Counted from the stretch's first letter, positions 1-10,549 are shown. The stretch is 37,663 bases of DNA from Actinomycetota bacterium (GCA_020444505.1 JAHLKU010000021.1:1-37663), one strand, 5' to 3'. Numbers and translations: made by a program. Notes: a model not told the origin generated them from the sequence alone.

Positions 1-38
1 GCATCTCGACGGAGTGTCCCGGGCGCTGAGGAGATCAT
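1..38 (-). CDS. Start of an unidentified gene leaving the left edge
   Basis: An ATG at 38 on the minus strand opens a frame of 12 full codons (MISSAPGTLRRD) that runs off the window. The call rests mainly on the promoter just upstream: a -35-like TTGCAC, a 17-base spacer and a TATCTA -10, with six bases between the -10 and this ATG. That matches the leaderless arrangement of other genes here. Too little protein is visible to name it. An alternative is the tail of a plus-strand gene, because plus frame 1 is open from base 1 to a TAA at 55-57, but nothing else supports that reading. Confidence 0.4.
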   Translation of the reverse strand, partial: MISSAPGTLRRD

Positions 39-78
39 GACACTTAGATACAAGTAACCGCAGTTGCGTGCAAGTGTC
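36..78 (-). promoter_or_regulatory. Promoter with flanking inverted repeat for the gene leaving the left edge
   Basis: Read on the minus strand: TTGCAC (68-73), a 17-base spacer, TATCTA (45-50), then six bases and ATG (38-36). A 7-bp inverted repeat GACACTT/AAGTGTC has arms at 39-45 and 72-78. One arm touches the -35 and the other lies between the -10 and the start codon, as expected of an operator or a DNA-looping site. The patch is visibly more AT-rich than its surroundings. I see nothing else in 79-129 apart from the small GC hairpin around the PBP stop codon (124-137). Confidence 0.5.
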
Positions 79-129
79 GTGGGCGCGGATCGCGAAAAGA
101 AGGCTTGACGGGGAGGACGGCGGGCGGCG

Positions 130-2601
130 CTAGCCGCTGCCGACCAGGCGGTTGACGTACATCACGACGGTGGTCTCCTCGTCGATCAGCGAGCCCGCTG
201 CCGGCGAGGTGGACACCACCAGCGCGTCGACGGAGGGATCGGTCACCTTGATGGTCTCCACCGTCCAGGAGAAGTCCAGCCCCGACTCGGTGCGGAGCGC
301 CGCCAGGATCGACCGGGCCTCGTTGCGGTCGAGGCCGATCAGGTCGGGGAGCACCACCTCGGGCGCCAGGCCGTTGGACACCTCCACCTCGACGGTGGTG
401 CCCTGGCGGACCCGCTGACCGGCCTCCGGGTCGGTGGAGAGCACCGTGTCCTCGTCCTCTTCGGAGTTGACCAGCGTGATGTTCACCTCGAAGCCCGCCT
501 GGCGCAGTTCCTCCTCGGCGTCCTCGATGTCCATGCCCACGACGTCGGGGATCTCGGCGCGCGGGGTCTGGTAGTAGACGCCGATGCCGTCGGGATCGGG
601 CGGGAAGTCCTGCACCGGGAGCCCGGCGACGACGATCTGCATGAACTCCTTCCAGATCGGCGCCGCCACGCTGCCGCCGAACGCCCGGGGCACGAACACT
701 CCGTTGACCGTGATGTTGCGCATCTCGACCTGGCTGTCGGGGAAGCCCACCCACACCGAGGTGGTGTACTGCGGGATGAACCCCACGAACCACACGTCGG
801 TGTAGTTCTCGTGGGTGCCGGTCTTGCCGGCCTGGGGGCGGGTCGGGTTGAGGACCGCCCTGCCGCCGGTGCCCCGGGAGACGGCCTGCTGCATCGTGTT
901 CACCACGGCGGCGGCGATCGCTTCCTCCATCACCCGGCGCTCGTCCACCTGGTGCTGGTAGACGACGTTGCCGTCGGCGTCCTCGATGCGCTCGATCAGG
1001 TAGTTGTCCACCCGCATCCCGGAGTTGGCGAGCGTCGAGTAGGCCGAGGCCATCTCCAGCGGGCTGACCTCGTAGGCGCCGAGCACGATGGAGGGGAAGT
1101 CGCCCAGCGGCGACTTGATGCCCATCCGCTGGGCCACCTCGCGGATCGTGGCGCCCCCCACGGCCACCGACACCTGGCAGAAGACCGTGTTGGTGGAGTG
1201 GATGAGGGCGTCCTCCAGGCTGGTGATGCCCGGCGGGTTGGTGCCGGCGTTGTTGCACTCCCACTCGTCCACGCCGCCGTAGTCGAGGAACTGCGGGGTG
1301 GTCATGTCCCAGTACGAGTTGAGCGGGATGCCCTGCTCCAGCGCCGCCACCAGGCCGAACGGCTTGAACGACGATCCGGCGTTGCGGCGCCCCTTGGTGG
1401 CCAGGTCGTACTGGCGCTGGCCGGCTTCGATGTCGGTGCCGTACTCGAGGCCGGAGGCCATCACGACGGTGGCACCCGTGCGGTTGTCCACCATGGCGAT
1501 GGCTCCGGTGGGCCCGTTGGCCCCGGCGGGGAACCACTGCTGCAGGATCTCCAGGGCCCGCCGCTGCAGGCTCATGTCCACGGTCACGTAGATCTTCAGG
1601 CCGCCCCCGCCCTCGCACTCGGTGTCGTAGGCAGGGCACCCGAACACGGCCCGCTTGCGCTGCAGGTAGGTGGCGCCCAGCCCGTACTGCGGATCGTTGA
1701 GGATCGCGTCCTTGGCGGCGATCAGCACCTGCGGAGCCAGGTCGGGCGTCTCGGTGGGCGGTGTGGTGAGCAGCGGCTCGTCCTTGGCCTCGGCGCCCTC
1801 CAGCGCGGTGATGTAGCCCTCCTCGACCATCTGGTCGATGACGGTGTCGCGGATGCGGGTGGCCAATTCGGGGTTGCTGCGGAGGTCGTAGAGGGAGGGG
1901 TTGCGGATCGGCACCGGCAGCGCCGCCGCCTCGGCGATGGTCAGCTCGTCCAGGGCCTTGCCGAAGTACACCTCGGCGGCCGCCTGCACGCCGTAGGCGT
2001 TGTTCCCGAAGAAGACCGAGTTCAGGTAGAACTCGAGCAGCTGCTCCTTGGTGAAGCGGCGCTCCAGTTCGATGGCGATGGCGGCCTCGGCCACCTTCCG
2101 CTTGAGCGTGGCCTCGGTGCCGATGAAGTTCAGCTTCACGATCTGCTGGGTGATCGTGGAACCACCCTGGCGGGCGCCGCCGCCGACGTTCTCGACGAAC
2201 GCCCTGGCGACGCCGGGGTAGTCGATGCCGTTGTGGCCCATGAAGTCGGCGTCTTCGGCCGAGAGCACGGCCCCGATCACCAGGTTCGGGATCTCGTCGA
2301 GGGGGAGCGGCTGGCTGTTGCGCTCGTTCAGCTTCCCCAGCAGGACGCCGTCTGCGGTGAACACCTCCGACAGGCTGCCGATGTCGGGCAGGTCGAGCGC
2401 CATCGACTCGACGTCGGGGATCCACTCCGCCTTCAGGTCGTCCACGGTGCCGACGGCGCTGGTCGTGCCCAGGAACACCATCAGGCCCCACCAGGTGGCG
2501 GCGATCATCGTGAGCGCGGCGAGGATGGCGGCCGCCATGAACCGGCGCCCGCTGCGTTCCAGCCGCTCGACCTCGTGGATGGAGATGTCCATGGACGTCA
2601 C
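130..2601 (-). CDS. Bifunctional class A penicillin-binding protein with two PASTA domains
   Basis: Peptidoglycan glycosyltransferase/transpeptidase of 823 aa, anchored by one membrane helix (about residues 21-46) with its bulk outside the cell. The GT51 domain (about 75-275) has the catalytic Glu in AEDAD (Glu116) and the GGSTITQQ motif. The transpeptidase domain (about 330-660) has SSFK (Ser410, Lys413), STN (469-471) and KTG (593-595). Two PASTA repeats (about 683-748 and 752-818) close the protein, as in PonA-type PBPs of Actinomycetota. The GTG start at 2601 has GGAGG 12 bases upstream; an in-frame ATG at 2592 is an alternative. It is divergent from the mutase gene. Four cysteines lie in the outer part (322, 329, 449, 475), two close together, so disulfides are possible. 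Class assignment is secure; the exact paralogue name is not. Confidence 0.95.
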   Translation of the reverse strand: MTSMDISIHEVERLERSGRRFMAAAILAALTMIAATWWGLMVFLGTTSAVGTVDDLKAEWIPDVESMALDLPDIGSLSEVFTADGVLLGKLNERNSQPLPLDEIPNLVIGAVLSAEDADFMGHNGIDYPGVARAFVENVGGGARQGGSTITQQIVKLNFIGTEATLKRKVAEAAIAIELERRFTKEQLLEFYLNSVFFGNNAYGVQAAAEVYFGKALDELTIAEAAALPVPIRNPSLYDLRSNPELATRIRDTVIDQMVEEGYITALEGAEAKDEPLLTTPPTETPDLAPQVLIAAKDAILNDPQYGLGATYLQRKRAVFGCPAYDTECEGGGGLKIYVTVDMSLQRRALEILQQWFPAGANGPTGAIAMVDNRTGATVVMASGLEYGTDIEAGQRQYDLATKGRRNAGSSFKPFGLVAALEQGIPLNSYWDMTTPQFLDYGGVDEWECNNAGTNPPGITSLEDALIHSTNTVFCQVSVAVGGATIREVAQRMGIKSPLGDFPSIVLGAYEVSPLEMASAYSTLANSGMRVDNYLIERIEDADGNVVYQHQVDERRVMEEAIAAAVVNTMQQAVSRGTGGRAVLNPTRPQAGKTGTHENYTDVWFVGFIPQYTTSVWVGFPDSQVEMRNITVNGVFVPRAFGGSVAAPIWKEFMQIVVAGLPVQDFPPDPDGIGVYYQTPRAEIPDVVGMDIEDAEEELRQAGFEVNITLVNSEEDEDTVLSTDPEAGQRVRQGTTVEVEVSNGLAPEVVLPDLIGLDRNEARSILAALRTESGLDFSWTVETIKVTDPSVDALVVSTSPAAGSLIDEETTVVMYVNRLVGSG

Positions 2602-2636
2602 TCAGACGCTCGTCCTCCGGGGAGGAGTTCCCCGGG

Positions 2637-2642
2637 TACGAT
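2637..2642 (+). promoter_or_regulatory. -10 box TACGAT of the mutase gene
   Basis: GGGTACGAT in the 60-base gap between divergent PBP and mutase genes fits the TANNNT -10 pattern that recurs in this window. It overlaps the in-frame ATG at 2641, which argues for the next ATG (2662) as the real start. On the other strand the same bases read CATCGT and could serve the PBP gene. Confidence 0.45.
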
Positions 2643-2661
2643 GCGCTCGATCACTGTACCG

Positions 2662-4254
2662 ATGCCCGAGAGTTCCGAGACCCCCCGTCAGACGTCCAGC
2701 GGCATCGAGGTCGAGGCGGTGTACGGCCCCTCGACGCTCGGCCACTGGGACGCCGGCGCGCGGCTCGGCGACCCGGGCTCGTTCCCGTTCACGCGCGGCC
2801 CGTACCCGTCCATGTACCGCGGGCGGTTGTGGACCATGCGCCAATACGCTGGCTTCGGCAGCGCGGATGCCACCAATGAGCGGTTTCGGGCGCTGCTCGA
2901 AGCCGGCCAGACCGGGCTCTCGGTGGCGTTCGACCTCCCGACGCAGATGGGCATCGACTCCGACGACCCGCGTGCCGCCGGCGAGGTGGGCAAGGTGGGC
3001 GTGGCCGTCGACTCGATCGCCGACATCGACCGGCTGTTCGCCGGCATCCCCCTCGGCGAGGTGTCCACCTCGATGACGATCAACTCGACGGCGGCCATCC
3101 TCCTGTTGCTGTACCAGATCGCCGCCGAGGCCCAGGGAGTGGCGGCGGCCGACATCCGCGGCACCGTGCAGAACGACATCCTCAAGGAGTACGCGGCACG
3201 CGGCACCTACATCTACCCGCCGCGGCCCTCCATGCGGCTCGTCACCGACCTGTTCGCCTACTGCGCGGCCGAACTGCCGTCGTGGAACACCATCTCCATC
3301 AGCGGCTACCACATCCGGGAAGCCGGCAGCACCGCCGCCGAGGAGATCGGGCTCACCATCGCCAACGGCCTCGCCTACGTGGAGGCGGCCGTCGAGGCGG
3401 GCCTCGACGTGGACGAGTTCGCCCCCAGGCTCTCGTTCTTCTGGAACAGCCACCGCAACCTGTTCGAAGAGGTGGCCAAGTTCCGGGCGGCCCGCCGGTT
3501 GTGGGCCCGCCTGATGCGGGAGCGCGTGGGGGCCCGGCGCGAGGCGTCGTGGAAACTGCGATTCCACACCCAGACGGCTGGCAGCACCCTGACCGCCCAG
3601 CAGCCGGAGAACAACATCGTGCGCACCGCCTTGCAGGCGCTGGCGGCGGTGCTGGGCGGCACCCAGTCGCTGCACACCAACGCCTTCGACGAGGCGCTGG
3701 CGCTGCCCACCGAGCACTCGGCGATGATCGCCCTGCGCACCCAGCAGATCCTGGCGTTCGAGGCGGGCCTCGCCGACACGGTGGACCCGCTCGCCGGGTC
3801 GTACTACGTGGAGTCGCTCACCGACGCGGTGGAGGCGGCGGCGGAGGCGGTCGTCCGGGAGATCGACGCCGCCGGCGGGGCGGTGGCCGCCGTCGAGCAG
3901 GGCGTGGTGCAGCGGATGATCGAGGACTCGGCCTACCGCGAGGCGCAGCGCCAGGAGACCGGCGAGTCGGTGGTGGTGGGCGTCAACCGGTTCACCGCCG
4001 AGGCGGACGCCGACATCCCCACCCTCCGCCTCGACCCGGGGCTCGAGGACGCCCAGGCGGCGTTCGTCGCCGAAGTCCGCGCCGGGCGCGACACCCCGCT
4101 GGTGGAGGAGGCACTCGCCGAGGTGGGCCGCGTCGCCGCCGGCGGCGGCAACCTGCTGTACCCCATGAAGACGGCGCTCGAGCGCAGAGCCACCCTCGGC
4201 GAGGTGTCGGCGGTGCTCGAGGGCGTGTTCGGGAGGCACCGCCCGGCGGGCTGA
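2662..4254 (+). CDS. Cobalamin-dependent acyl-CoA mutase large subunit (methylmalonyl-CoA mutase type)
   Basis: The 530-aa protein covers only the substrate-binding TIM-barrel part of the methylmalonyl-CoA mutase family. The C-terminal B12-binding domain of the roughly 720-aa MutB is absent, so it needs a separate small cobalamin subunit, which is not in the window. Residues matching the MutB active site are present: Tyr62 in RQYAGF, Arg192 in PSMR and His217 in SGYH. In the family, Tyr/Arg at the first two sites marks methylmalonyl-CoA mutase, whereas isobutyryl-CoA mutase has Phe/Gln. The likely reaction is therefore methylmalonyl-CoA to succinyl-CoA, completing propionate use together with the carboxylase at 12588-15895. 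ATG 2662 was preferred over ATG 2641, which lies in the -10 box. Other acyl-CoA substrates remain possible. Confidence 0.88.
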   Translation: MPESSETPRQTSSGIEVEAVYGPSTLGHWDAGARLGDPGSFPFTRGPYPSMYRGRLWTMRQYAGFGSADATNERFRALLEAGQTGLSVAFDLPTQMGIDSDDPRAAGEVGKVGVAVDSIADIDRLFAGIPLGEVSTSMTINSTAAILLLLYQIAAEAQGVAAADIRGTVQNDILKEYAARGTYIYPPRPSMRLVTDLFAYCAAELPSWNTISISGYHIREAGSTAAEEIGLTIANGLAYVEAAVEAGLDVDEFAPRLSFFWNSHRNLFEEVAKFRAARRLWARLMRERVGARREASWKLRFHTQTAGSTLTAQQPENNIVRTALQALAAVLGGTQSLHTNAFDEALALPTEHSAMIALRTQQILAFEAGLADTVDPLAGSYYVESLTDAVEAAAEAVVREIDAAGGAVAAVEQGVVQRMIEDSAYREAQRQETGESVVVGVNRFTAEADADIPTLRLDPGLEDAQAAFVAEVRAGRDTPLVEEALAEVGRVAAGGGNLLYPMKTALERRATLGEVSAVLEGVFGRHRPAG

Positions 4255-4279
4255 GCCCGCACGGCGCTGCGGCCGCCCC

Positions 4280-5125
4280 ATGGCCCTCTTCCTCGCATCC
4301 CTCTCGGCGCTGGCCTTCGGCGGAGCCGACTTCGTGGGCGGCCTCGCCTCCCGGCGAGCGCCGTCGGTGTCCGTGGTGGTGACCGGCCACGCCATCGGCC
4401 TGGTGCTGGTGGGGGCCGTCGCGCCGTGGTGGGGCTCGAGCGGGGTCGCCGCCCCCGACGTGCTGTGGGGCGCGGCCGCCGGCGCCTCGGGGGCGTTCGG
4501 CCTGGTGATCCTCTACCACGGCCTCGCCACCACCAGGTTCTCGGTGGTGGCCCCGGCAGCGGCGGTGGTGGGCGCGGTGCTGCCGGTCGCCTTCGGGCTG
4601 GCGATCGGGGAGCGGCCGGAGGCGCTCGCCTGGGCGGGGGTGGCCCTGGCGCTGCCGGCCATCCTGTTGGTCAGCTCGGCCGGGGGAGGGTCCGGCGGCG
4701 ACGCCCGCCGGCTGCGGCGGGCGGTGCTGCTGGGGGCGGCCGCCGGGGCGCTGTTCGGCCTGTTCGGCATCTTCATCTCCCGCTCCGCCGACACCTCGGG
4801 CCTGTGGCCGCTGGTCGGCGCCCGCGCTGCCTCGCTGCCGACGGTGGGGCTGCTGGCCCTGGTGCTGGGGAAGCCGCTGAGCGCCCCGGCGCCGGTGCGC
4901 CCGGTGGCGCTCGCCGCCGGAGCGGCCGACATGATCGCCAACATCCTGCTGCTCGGTGCGCTCCACGAACCGGGCCTGCTGGCACTGGTGCTGCTGGTGT
5001 CCTCGCTGTACCCGGCGGTGACGGTGGTGCTGGCGCGGGCGGTGCTCGACGAGCGGATGACCCGGCTCCAGATGGCCGGGCTCGTCCTGGCCGGGGCCGG
5101 CCTCGCCCTCATCGCCGTGGCCTGA
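4280..5125 (+). CDS. EamA/DMT-family membrane permease
   Basis: A very hydrophobic 281-aa protein with about ten predicted membrane helices arranged as two five-helix halves, the hallmark of the drug/metabolite transporter (EamA) family. Each half ends in a typical segment: near residues 105-135 (GERPEALAWAGVALALPAI) and at the C-terminus (LDERMTRLQMAGLVLAGAGL). The N-terminus (SALAFGGADFVGGLASRR) also fits the family. It lies 25 bases after the mutase stop with no clear Shine-Dalgarno site and is probably cotranscribed with the mutase. The substrate cannot be read from sequence. Family members export amino acids, nucleotide derivatives or other small metabolites. Confidence 0.85.
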   Translation: MALFLASLSALAFGGADFVGGLASRRAPSVSVVVTGHAIGLVLVGAVAPWWGSSGVAAPDVLWGAAAGASGAFGLVILYHGLATTRFSVVAPAAAVVGAVLPVAFGLAIGERPEALAWAGVALALPAILLVSSAGGGSGGDARRLRRAVLLGAAAGALFGLFGIFISRSADTSGLWPLVGARAASLPTVGLLALVLGKPLSAPAPVRPVALAAGAADMIANILLLGALHEPGLLALVLLVSSLYPAVTVVLARAVLDERMTRLQMAGLVLAGAGLALIAVA

Positions 5126-5149
5126 GCCCTACGGCCCGCCGCGGGACAC

Positions 5150-5155
5150 CAGAAT
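5150..5155 (+). promoter_or_regulatory. -10 box CAGAAT of lhgO (leaderless arrangement)
   Basis: CAGAAT ends six bases before the ATG at 5162, and no Shine-Dalgarno sequence is present. The predicted transcript would start at or next to the A of ATG. Confidence 0.45.
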
Positions 5156-5161
5156 GGCGGC

Positions 5162-6358
5162 ATGGCGGAGCAGTGCGACGTGGTGGTGATCGGCGGCGGA
5201 CTGGTGGGCCTGGCGACGGCGGCCGCGCTCGTGGACGCAGGGCGTGACGTGGCGGTGGTGGAGAAGGAGGGCCGCCTCGGTGCCCATCAGAGCGGTCGCA
5301 ACAGCGGCGTGCTCCATTCCGGCCTGTACTACCGCCCCGGGTCGCTGAAGGCCCGGCTGTGCGGGGAGGGGCGGCGCAGGATGCTGGCCTTCTGCGAGGC
5401 CGAGGGCCTGCCGGCCCGGGTGACCGGCAAGCTGGTGGTGGCGGCGACCCCTGCCGAGATCCCCCGCCTCGAGGACCTGCACCGGCGCGGCGAGGCCAAC
5501 GGCCTGGCCGGGATCGAGCGCCTCGGCCCCGGCGGCATCCGCAGCCGCGAGCCGCATGCGGCGGGAGTGGCGGCGCTGTGGGTGCCGGAGACCGGGGTCA
5601 CCGATTTCGCCGCGGTGGCGGCCCGTCTCGGGGAGCGATTGGCCGCCGGCGGCGCGGCGATCGCCACCGGCGCCCGGGTGGACGCCGTCGCGGTGGGCGA
5701 CGACGGCGTCACCGTGCGGGCGGGGGAGCGGGTGTGGGAGGCCGGCGCCGTCGTCAACTGCGCCGGGCTGCACGCCGACACGGTGGCCCGCATGGCGGGC
5801 GACGAGCCGCCGGCGCGGATCGTCCCCTTCCGGGGCGAGTACCACGTCCTCACCGGCGAGGCCGCAGGCATGGTCCGCGGCCTCCTGTACCCGGTGCCCG
5901 ACCCCCGGTTCCCCTTCCTCGGGGTGCACTTCACCCGGGGTGTGGACGGCCGCGTCGAGGTGGGGCCCAACGCCGTCCTCGCGCTCGGGCGGGAGCACTA
6001 CCGGGGGAGCCCCGCCGACCTGCGCGGGCTGGCGGAGGCGCTCGGCTACCGGGGGTTCCGGCGCCTGGCCGCCCGGAACCTGGCGGGCGGGGTCGGCGAG
6101 GCGCTGCGTTCCCGCAGCACCCGGCTCTACGCCCGCCGAGCCCGGCGGCTGCTGCCGGCGCTGCGGGCCGCCCACCTGCGGCCGGGTGGCTCCGGCGTGC
6201 GGGCGCAGGCGGTCTTCCCCGACGGGCGGCTCGCCGACGACTTCGTCCTGTCCGGCAGCGGCAGGGCGGTGCACGTGCTGAGTGCGCCGTCCCCTGCGGC
6301 GACGGCCGCCCTCCCGATCGGCGAGCACCTCGCCGCGTTGGTCGCGGAACGGATCTAG
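5162..6358 (+). CDS. lhgO: L-2-hydroxyglutarate oxidase/dehydrogenase, FAD-dependent
   Basis: A 398-aa flavoprotein of the DAO superfamily. The N-terminal dinucleotide fold has GGGLVGLATA (residues 11-20) and an acidic residue closing the second strand (VVEKEG). The segment HQSGRNSGVLHSGLYY is characteristic of LhgO, as are the NCAGLHAD motif in the middle and the late GGSGVRAQ. LhgO oxidises L-2-hydroxyglutarate to 2-oxoglutarate and passes electrons to the membrane quinone pool or oxygen; it repairs the side-product formed by malate dehydrogenase and also serves lysine/glutarate breakdown in some bacteria. No glutarate hydroxylase gene (csiD-like) is nearby, so metabolite repair is the simpler reading. 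Full length for the family. Confidence 0.9.
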   Translation: MAEQCDVVVIGGGLVGLATAAALVDAGRDVAVVEKEGRLGAHQSGRNSGVLHSGLYYRPGSLKARLCGEGRRRMLAFCEAEGLPARVTGKLVVAATPAEIPRLEDLHRRGEANGLAGIERLGPGGIRSREPHAAGVAALWVPETGVTDFAAVAARLGERLAAGGAAIATGARVDAVAVGDDGVTVRAGERVWEAGAVVNCAGLHADTVARMAGDEPPARIVPFRGEYHVLTGEAAGMVRGLLYPVPDPRFPFLGVHFTRGVDGRVEVGPNAVLALGREHYRGSPADLRGLAEALGYRGFRRLAARNLAGGVGEALRSRSTRLYARRARRLLPALRAAHLRPGGSGVRAQAVFPDGRLADDFVLSGSGRAVHVLSAPSPAATAALPIGEHLAALVAERI

Positions 6359-6399
6359 GGGGAGGCGGCCGGTCCGGGGGGATGGGCGCCGCCTACGGG

Positions 6400-6431
6400 T
6401 ACCCTCACCCCGACCCGTCCCATCGGGTCGG
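6400..6431 (+). promoter_or_regulatory. folD promoter and small leader hairpin
   Basis: GGGTACCCT supplies a TANNNT -10 (TACCCT, 6400-6405). Downstream is a 7-bp hairpin, CCGACCC (6410-6416) and GGGTCGG (6425-6431) with an 8-base loop, just after the expected transcription start. It could stabilise or regulate the roughly 45-base leader. I do not recognise a known riboswitch. Confidence 0.4.
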
Positions 6432-6456
6432 CGCCGCCGACGGCGAAGGAGCCGCC

Positions 6457-7320
6457 ATGCCCGCACAGGTCCTCTCGGGGAGGGAGGCCGCCGCGGCCCT
6501 CGAGGCCGAGGTGGCGGCCCGCGTCGCGTCCCTCGCCGGTCTCGGCAAGCGGGTCGGCCTCGCCACGTTGCTGGTCGGCGACGACCAGGCGTCGCAGGTG
6601 TACGTGCGCAACAAGCACGCCGCCGCCGAGCGCGCCGGCATGGCGTCGTTCGATCTCACGCTCCCGGCCGACGCCACCCAGGACCGGGTGCTGAGCGTGG
6701 TCGCCGATCTCAACGCCGACCCCCGGGTGGACGGGATGATCGTCCAGTTGCCGCTGCCGGGGGGCCTCGACGGCACGGCCGCGGTGCGGGCCGTCGACCC
6801 CGCCAAGGACGCCGACGGCCTCCACCCGTACAACCTCGGGCTGCTGATGCTGGGCGAGCCCGGCCCCCGACCCGCCACGCCGAGCGGCATCCTCCGGCTG
6901 CTGCAGCACTACGGCATCGATCCGGCCGGCCGCCGCGCCGTCGTCGTCGGCCGGTCGTTCCTGGTGGGGCGGCCGCTCGCCGTCATGCTCGGCCTGAAGG
7001 GCGTGGACGCCACCGTCGTCGCCGCCCACTCCCGCACCCCCGACCTCGCCGGGATCACCCGCACCGCCGACCTGCTGATCGTGGCCGCAGGCCGGCCGGG
7101 GCTGGTTGGCGCCGACGGCGTGCAGCCGGGAGCGGTGGTGGTGGACGTCGGCACCAATCGCTCCGACGAGGGGCTGGTCGGGGACGTGGACTTCGACGAG
7201 GTGGCCGCCGTCGCCGGGGCGATCACCCCCGTCCCCGGCGGGGTGGGGCCCATGACCATCGCCTCCCTGCTGGCCAACACGGTCGCCGCGGCGGAGCGAG
7301 CGGCGCCCGCAGCGGGGTGA
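6457..7320 (+). CDS. folD: Bifunctional methylenetetrahydrofolate dehydrogenase/methenyltetrahydrofolate cyclohydrolase
   Basis: A 287-aa FolD with the usual motifs: SQVYVRNK carrying the catalytic Lys, QLPLP, DADGLHPYN with the substrate-binding Asp, PATPSG, the NADP-loop VVGRSFLVGRPLA, and the C-terminal PGGVGPMTIASLL. It interconverts 5,10-methylene-, 5,10-methenyl- and 10-formyl-tetrahydrofolate in the cytoplasm. The ATG is set by AAGGAG six bases upstream. Its partner enzyme Fhs is encoded convergently next door, so the pair spans the whole formate to methylene-THF route. Confidence 0.97.
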   Translation: MPAQVLSGREAAAALEAEVAARVASLAGLGKRVGLATLLVGDDQASQVYVRNKHAAAERAGMASFDLTLPADATQDRVLSVVADLNADPRVDGMIVQLPLPGGLDGTAAVRAVDPAKDADGLHPYNLGLLMLGEPGPRPATPSGILRLLQHYGIDPAGRRAVVVGRSFLVGRPLAVMLGLKGVDATVVAAHSRTPDLAGITRTADLLIVAAGRPGLVGADGVQPGAVVVDVGTNRSDEGLVGDVDFDEVAAVAGAITPVPGGVGPMTIASLLANTVAAAERAAPAAG

Positions 7321-7335
7321 GGCCGGCGAGCGGCC
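7321..7335. terminator. Possible bidirectional terminator between folD and fhs
   Basis: GGCCG-gcgag-CGGCC is a perfect 5-bp hairpin filling the 16-base gap between the two convergent stop codons. It has no T-tract, so it would be a weak or actinobacterial-type terminator. Confidence 0.35.
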
Positions 7336-7336
7336 G

Positions 7337-9097
<1,761 letters not shown>

Positions 9098-9117
9098 GCC
9101 GGCCTCCTTGGGGGGCA

Positions 9118-9123
9118 AGCCTA
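9118..9123 (-). promoter_or_regulatory. -10 box TAGGCT of fhs
   Basis: On the minus strand TAGGCT lies 20 bases before ATG 9097. The AAGGAGG Shine-Dalgarno sits between them, so this would be a short-leader rather than leaderless mRNA. Confidence 0.35.
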
Positions 9124-9136
9124 GAGCCGGCCGGTC

Positions 9137-9153
9137 GCGGCGCCGAGCGCCGC
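9137..9153 (-). terminator. Hairpin after the GTPase gene
   Basis: GCGGCGC-cga-GCGCCGC is a perfect 7-bp stem with a 3-base loop. It begins 13 bases beyond the GTPase stop (9167) and before the fhs -10. No T-tract follows, so termination is inferred from position and stability only. Confidence 0.4.
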
Positions 9154-9166
9154 CCGCAGCCCCGGC

Positions 9167-10504
9167 CTACCGGCCGTGCTCGGCGACGAAGCCGGTCAGG
9201 ATCGCCTCCAGGTCGACGTCACCGCGCTCCGCCAGGTCGTAGGTGACCCGGGTGGCGGGCTTGTCGATGCGGACGATGCGGGCCAGGTCGATGGGGGTGC
9301 CGACGACCACGGCATCGGCGTCGGTGGCGGCGATGGTCGCCTCCAGGTCGGCCAGCTGCTCCGCCCCGTACCCCATGGCCGGGAGGATCGTCCCGATGTC
9401 GGGGTAGGTCTCGAAGGTCTCGCGCAGCGTGCCGACCAGGTAGGGCCGCGGGTCGACGAGCTCGGCGGCGCCGGCGCGCCGGGCCGCCACCGTCCCGGCG
9501 CCGATCTTCATGCCGCCGTGCGTGAGCGTGGGGCCGTCCTCCACCACGAGCACCCGCTTCCCGGCGACGATCGAGGGGTCGGCGATCGTCACGGCCGAGT
9601 CGGCCTCCACCACCACGGCCGTCGGGTTGACGGCGGCGATGTTGGCCTTCACCTCGGCGATGCCCTCGGGGGGCGCCGAGTCCATCTTGTTGATCACGAC
9701 CACGTCGGCCAGGCGCAGGTTCACCTCGCCGGGGTAGTAGGAGAGCTCGTGACCGGGCCGGTGCGGGTCCACCACCGTGAGCTGGAGGTCGGTCTCGTAG
9801 AACGAGAAGTCGTTGTTGCCGCCGTCCCACACGATCACGTCGCAGCCGCCCGGGTCGTCCTCGGCCGCCCGGAGGATGGCCTCGTAGTCCACGCCGGCGT
9901 AGATGACGTTGCCGCGCACGATGTGCGGCTCGTACTCCTCCATCTCCTCGACGGTGCACTCGTGGGTCGCGAGGTCGTCGAGGGTGGCGAAGCGCTGCAC
10001 CTTCTGCCTGGCGAGGTCGCCGTACGGCATGGGGTGGCGGACGGCCACCACCTTGAGGCCCTTGGCCATCAAGGTCTCCACCACCTTGCGGCTGGTCTGG
10101 CTCTTCCCGCAGCCGGTGCGGACCGCGCACACCGAGATCACCGGCTTGGTGCTGCGGAGCTGGGTGTCGCCCGGTCCCAGCAGGGTGAACGTCGCCCCGG
10201 CTGCCTGCACGACGGCCGACAGCCGCATCACGTAGGTGTACGACACGTCGCTGTAGGAGAAGGCGCACTCGTCGGCGCCGAGCTCGCGGATGAGGCGGGG
10301 GAGGTCGTCCTGGGCGTGGATCGGGATGCCGTCGGGGTAGCGCGGCCCGGCGAGGGCCGCCGGGTACCGCCGGTCGTCGATGCCGGGGATCTGCTCCGCC
10401 GTGAACGCCACCACCTGCACGGACTCGTCGTCGCGGTAGCGGGTGTTGAAGTTGTGGAAGTCGCGGCCGGCGGCCCCGACGATGATGACCTTGCGCTGCG
10501 GCAC
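9167..10504 (-). CDS. COG2403-like P-loop GTPase, often labelled cyclic 2,3-diphosphoglycerate synthetase
   Basis: A 445-aa soluble protein. Residues 1-120 form a Rossmann-like domain beginning VIIVGAAGRDFHNFN. A P-loop domain follows with Walker A near 127-136 (AVRTGCGKSQ), an acidic DGGNND segment, and the G4 motif NKMD, which favours GTP. The family is widespread in archaea and some bacteria. The name cyclic 2,3-diphosphoglycerate synthetase comes from distant methanogen proteins and is not a safe function call here. GTG 10504 has GGGAG six bases upstream. It is divergent from a class III aminotransferase across a palindromic site, so the two may share regulation. The role is unknown to me. 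Confidence 0.75.
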   Translation of the reverse strand: MPQRKVIIVGAAGRDFHNFNTRYRDDESVQVVAFTAEQIPGIDDRRYPAALAGPRYPDGIPIHAQDDLPRLIRELGADECAFSYSDVSYTYVMRLSAVVQAAGATFTLLGPGDTQLRSTKPVISVCAVRTGCGKSQTSRKVVETLMAKGLKVVAVRHPMPYGDLARQKVQRFATLDDLATHECTVEEMEEYEPHIVRGNVIYAGVDYEAILRAAEDDPGGCDVIVWDGGNNDFSFYETDLQLTVVDPHRPGHELSYYPGEVNLRLADVVVINKMDSAPPEGIAEVKANIAAVNPTAVVVEADSAVTIADPSIVAGKRVLVVEDGPTLTHGGMKIGAGTVAARRAGAAELVDPRPYLVGTLRETFETYPDIGTILPAMGYGAEQLADLEATIAATDADAVVVGTPIDLARIVRIDKPATRVTYDLAERGDVDLEAILTGFVAEHGR

Positions 10505-10543
10505 CTCGTGCTCCCTCTGCTCGGCGGCGGCGTACTCCCCGGG

Positions 10544-10549
10544 TACCGT
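10544..10549 (+). promoter_or_regulatory. Possible -10 box TACCGT of the aminotransferase gene
   Basis: GGGTACCGT fits the recurring GGTACNNT pattern. Transcription from here would place the palindrome at 10589-10604 inside the leader, some 30-50 bases downstream of the start. Confidence 0.3.

Noticed and set aside
1-57. Tail of a plus-strand gene ending at TAA 55-57
   Set aside because: The 18 codons show no recognisable motif, and the same bases form a convincing minus-strand promoter and start.
811-2661. Upstream extension of the mutase frame giving a 1147-aa protein
   Set aside because: The first 600 or so residues are antisense to the PBP and low-complexity. Family similarity starts only around 2700, and a -10 box lies at 2637-2642.
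6406-6456. Folate-type riboswitch before folD
   Set aside because: The leader is only about 45 bases with a single 7-bp hairpin, too small for a THF riboswitch, and no matching core is visible.
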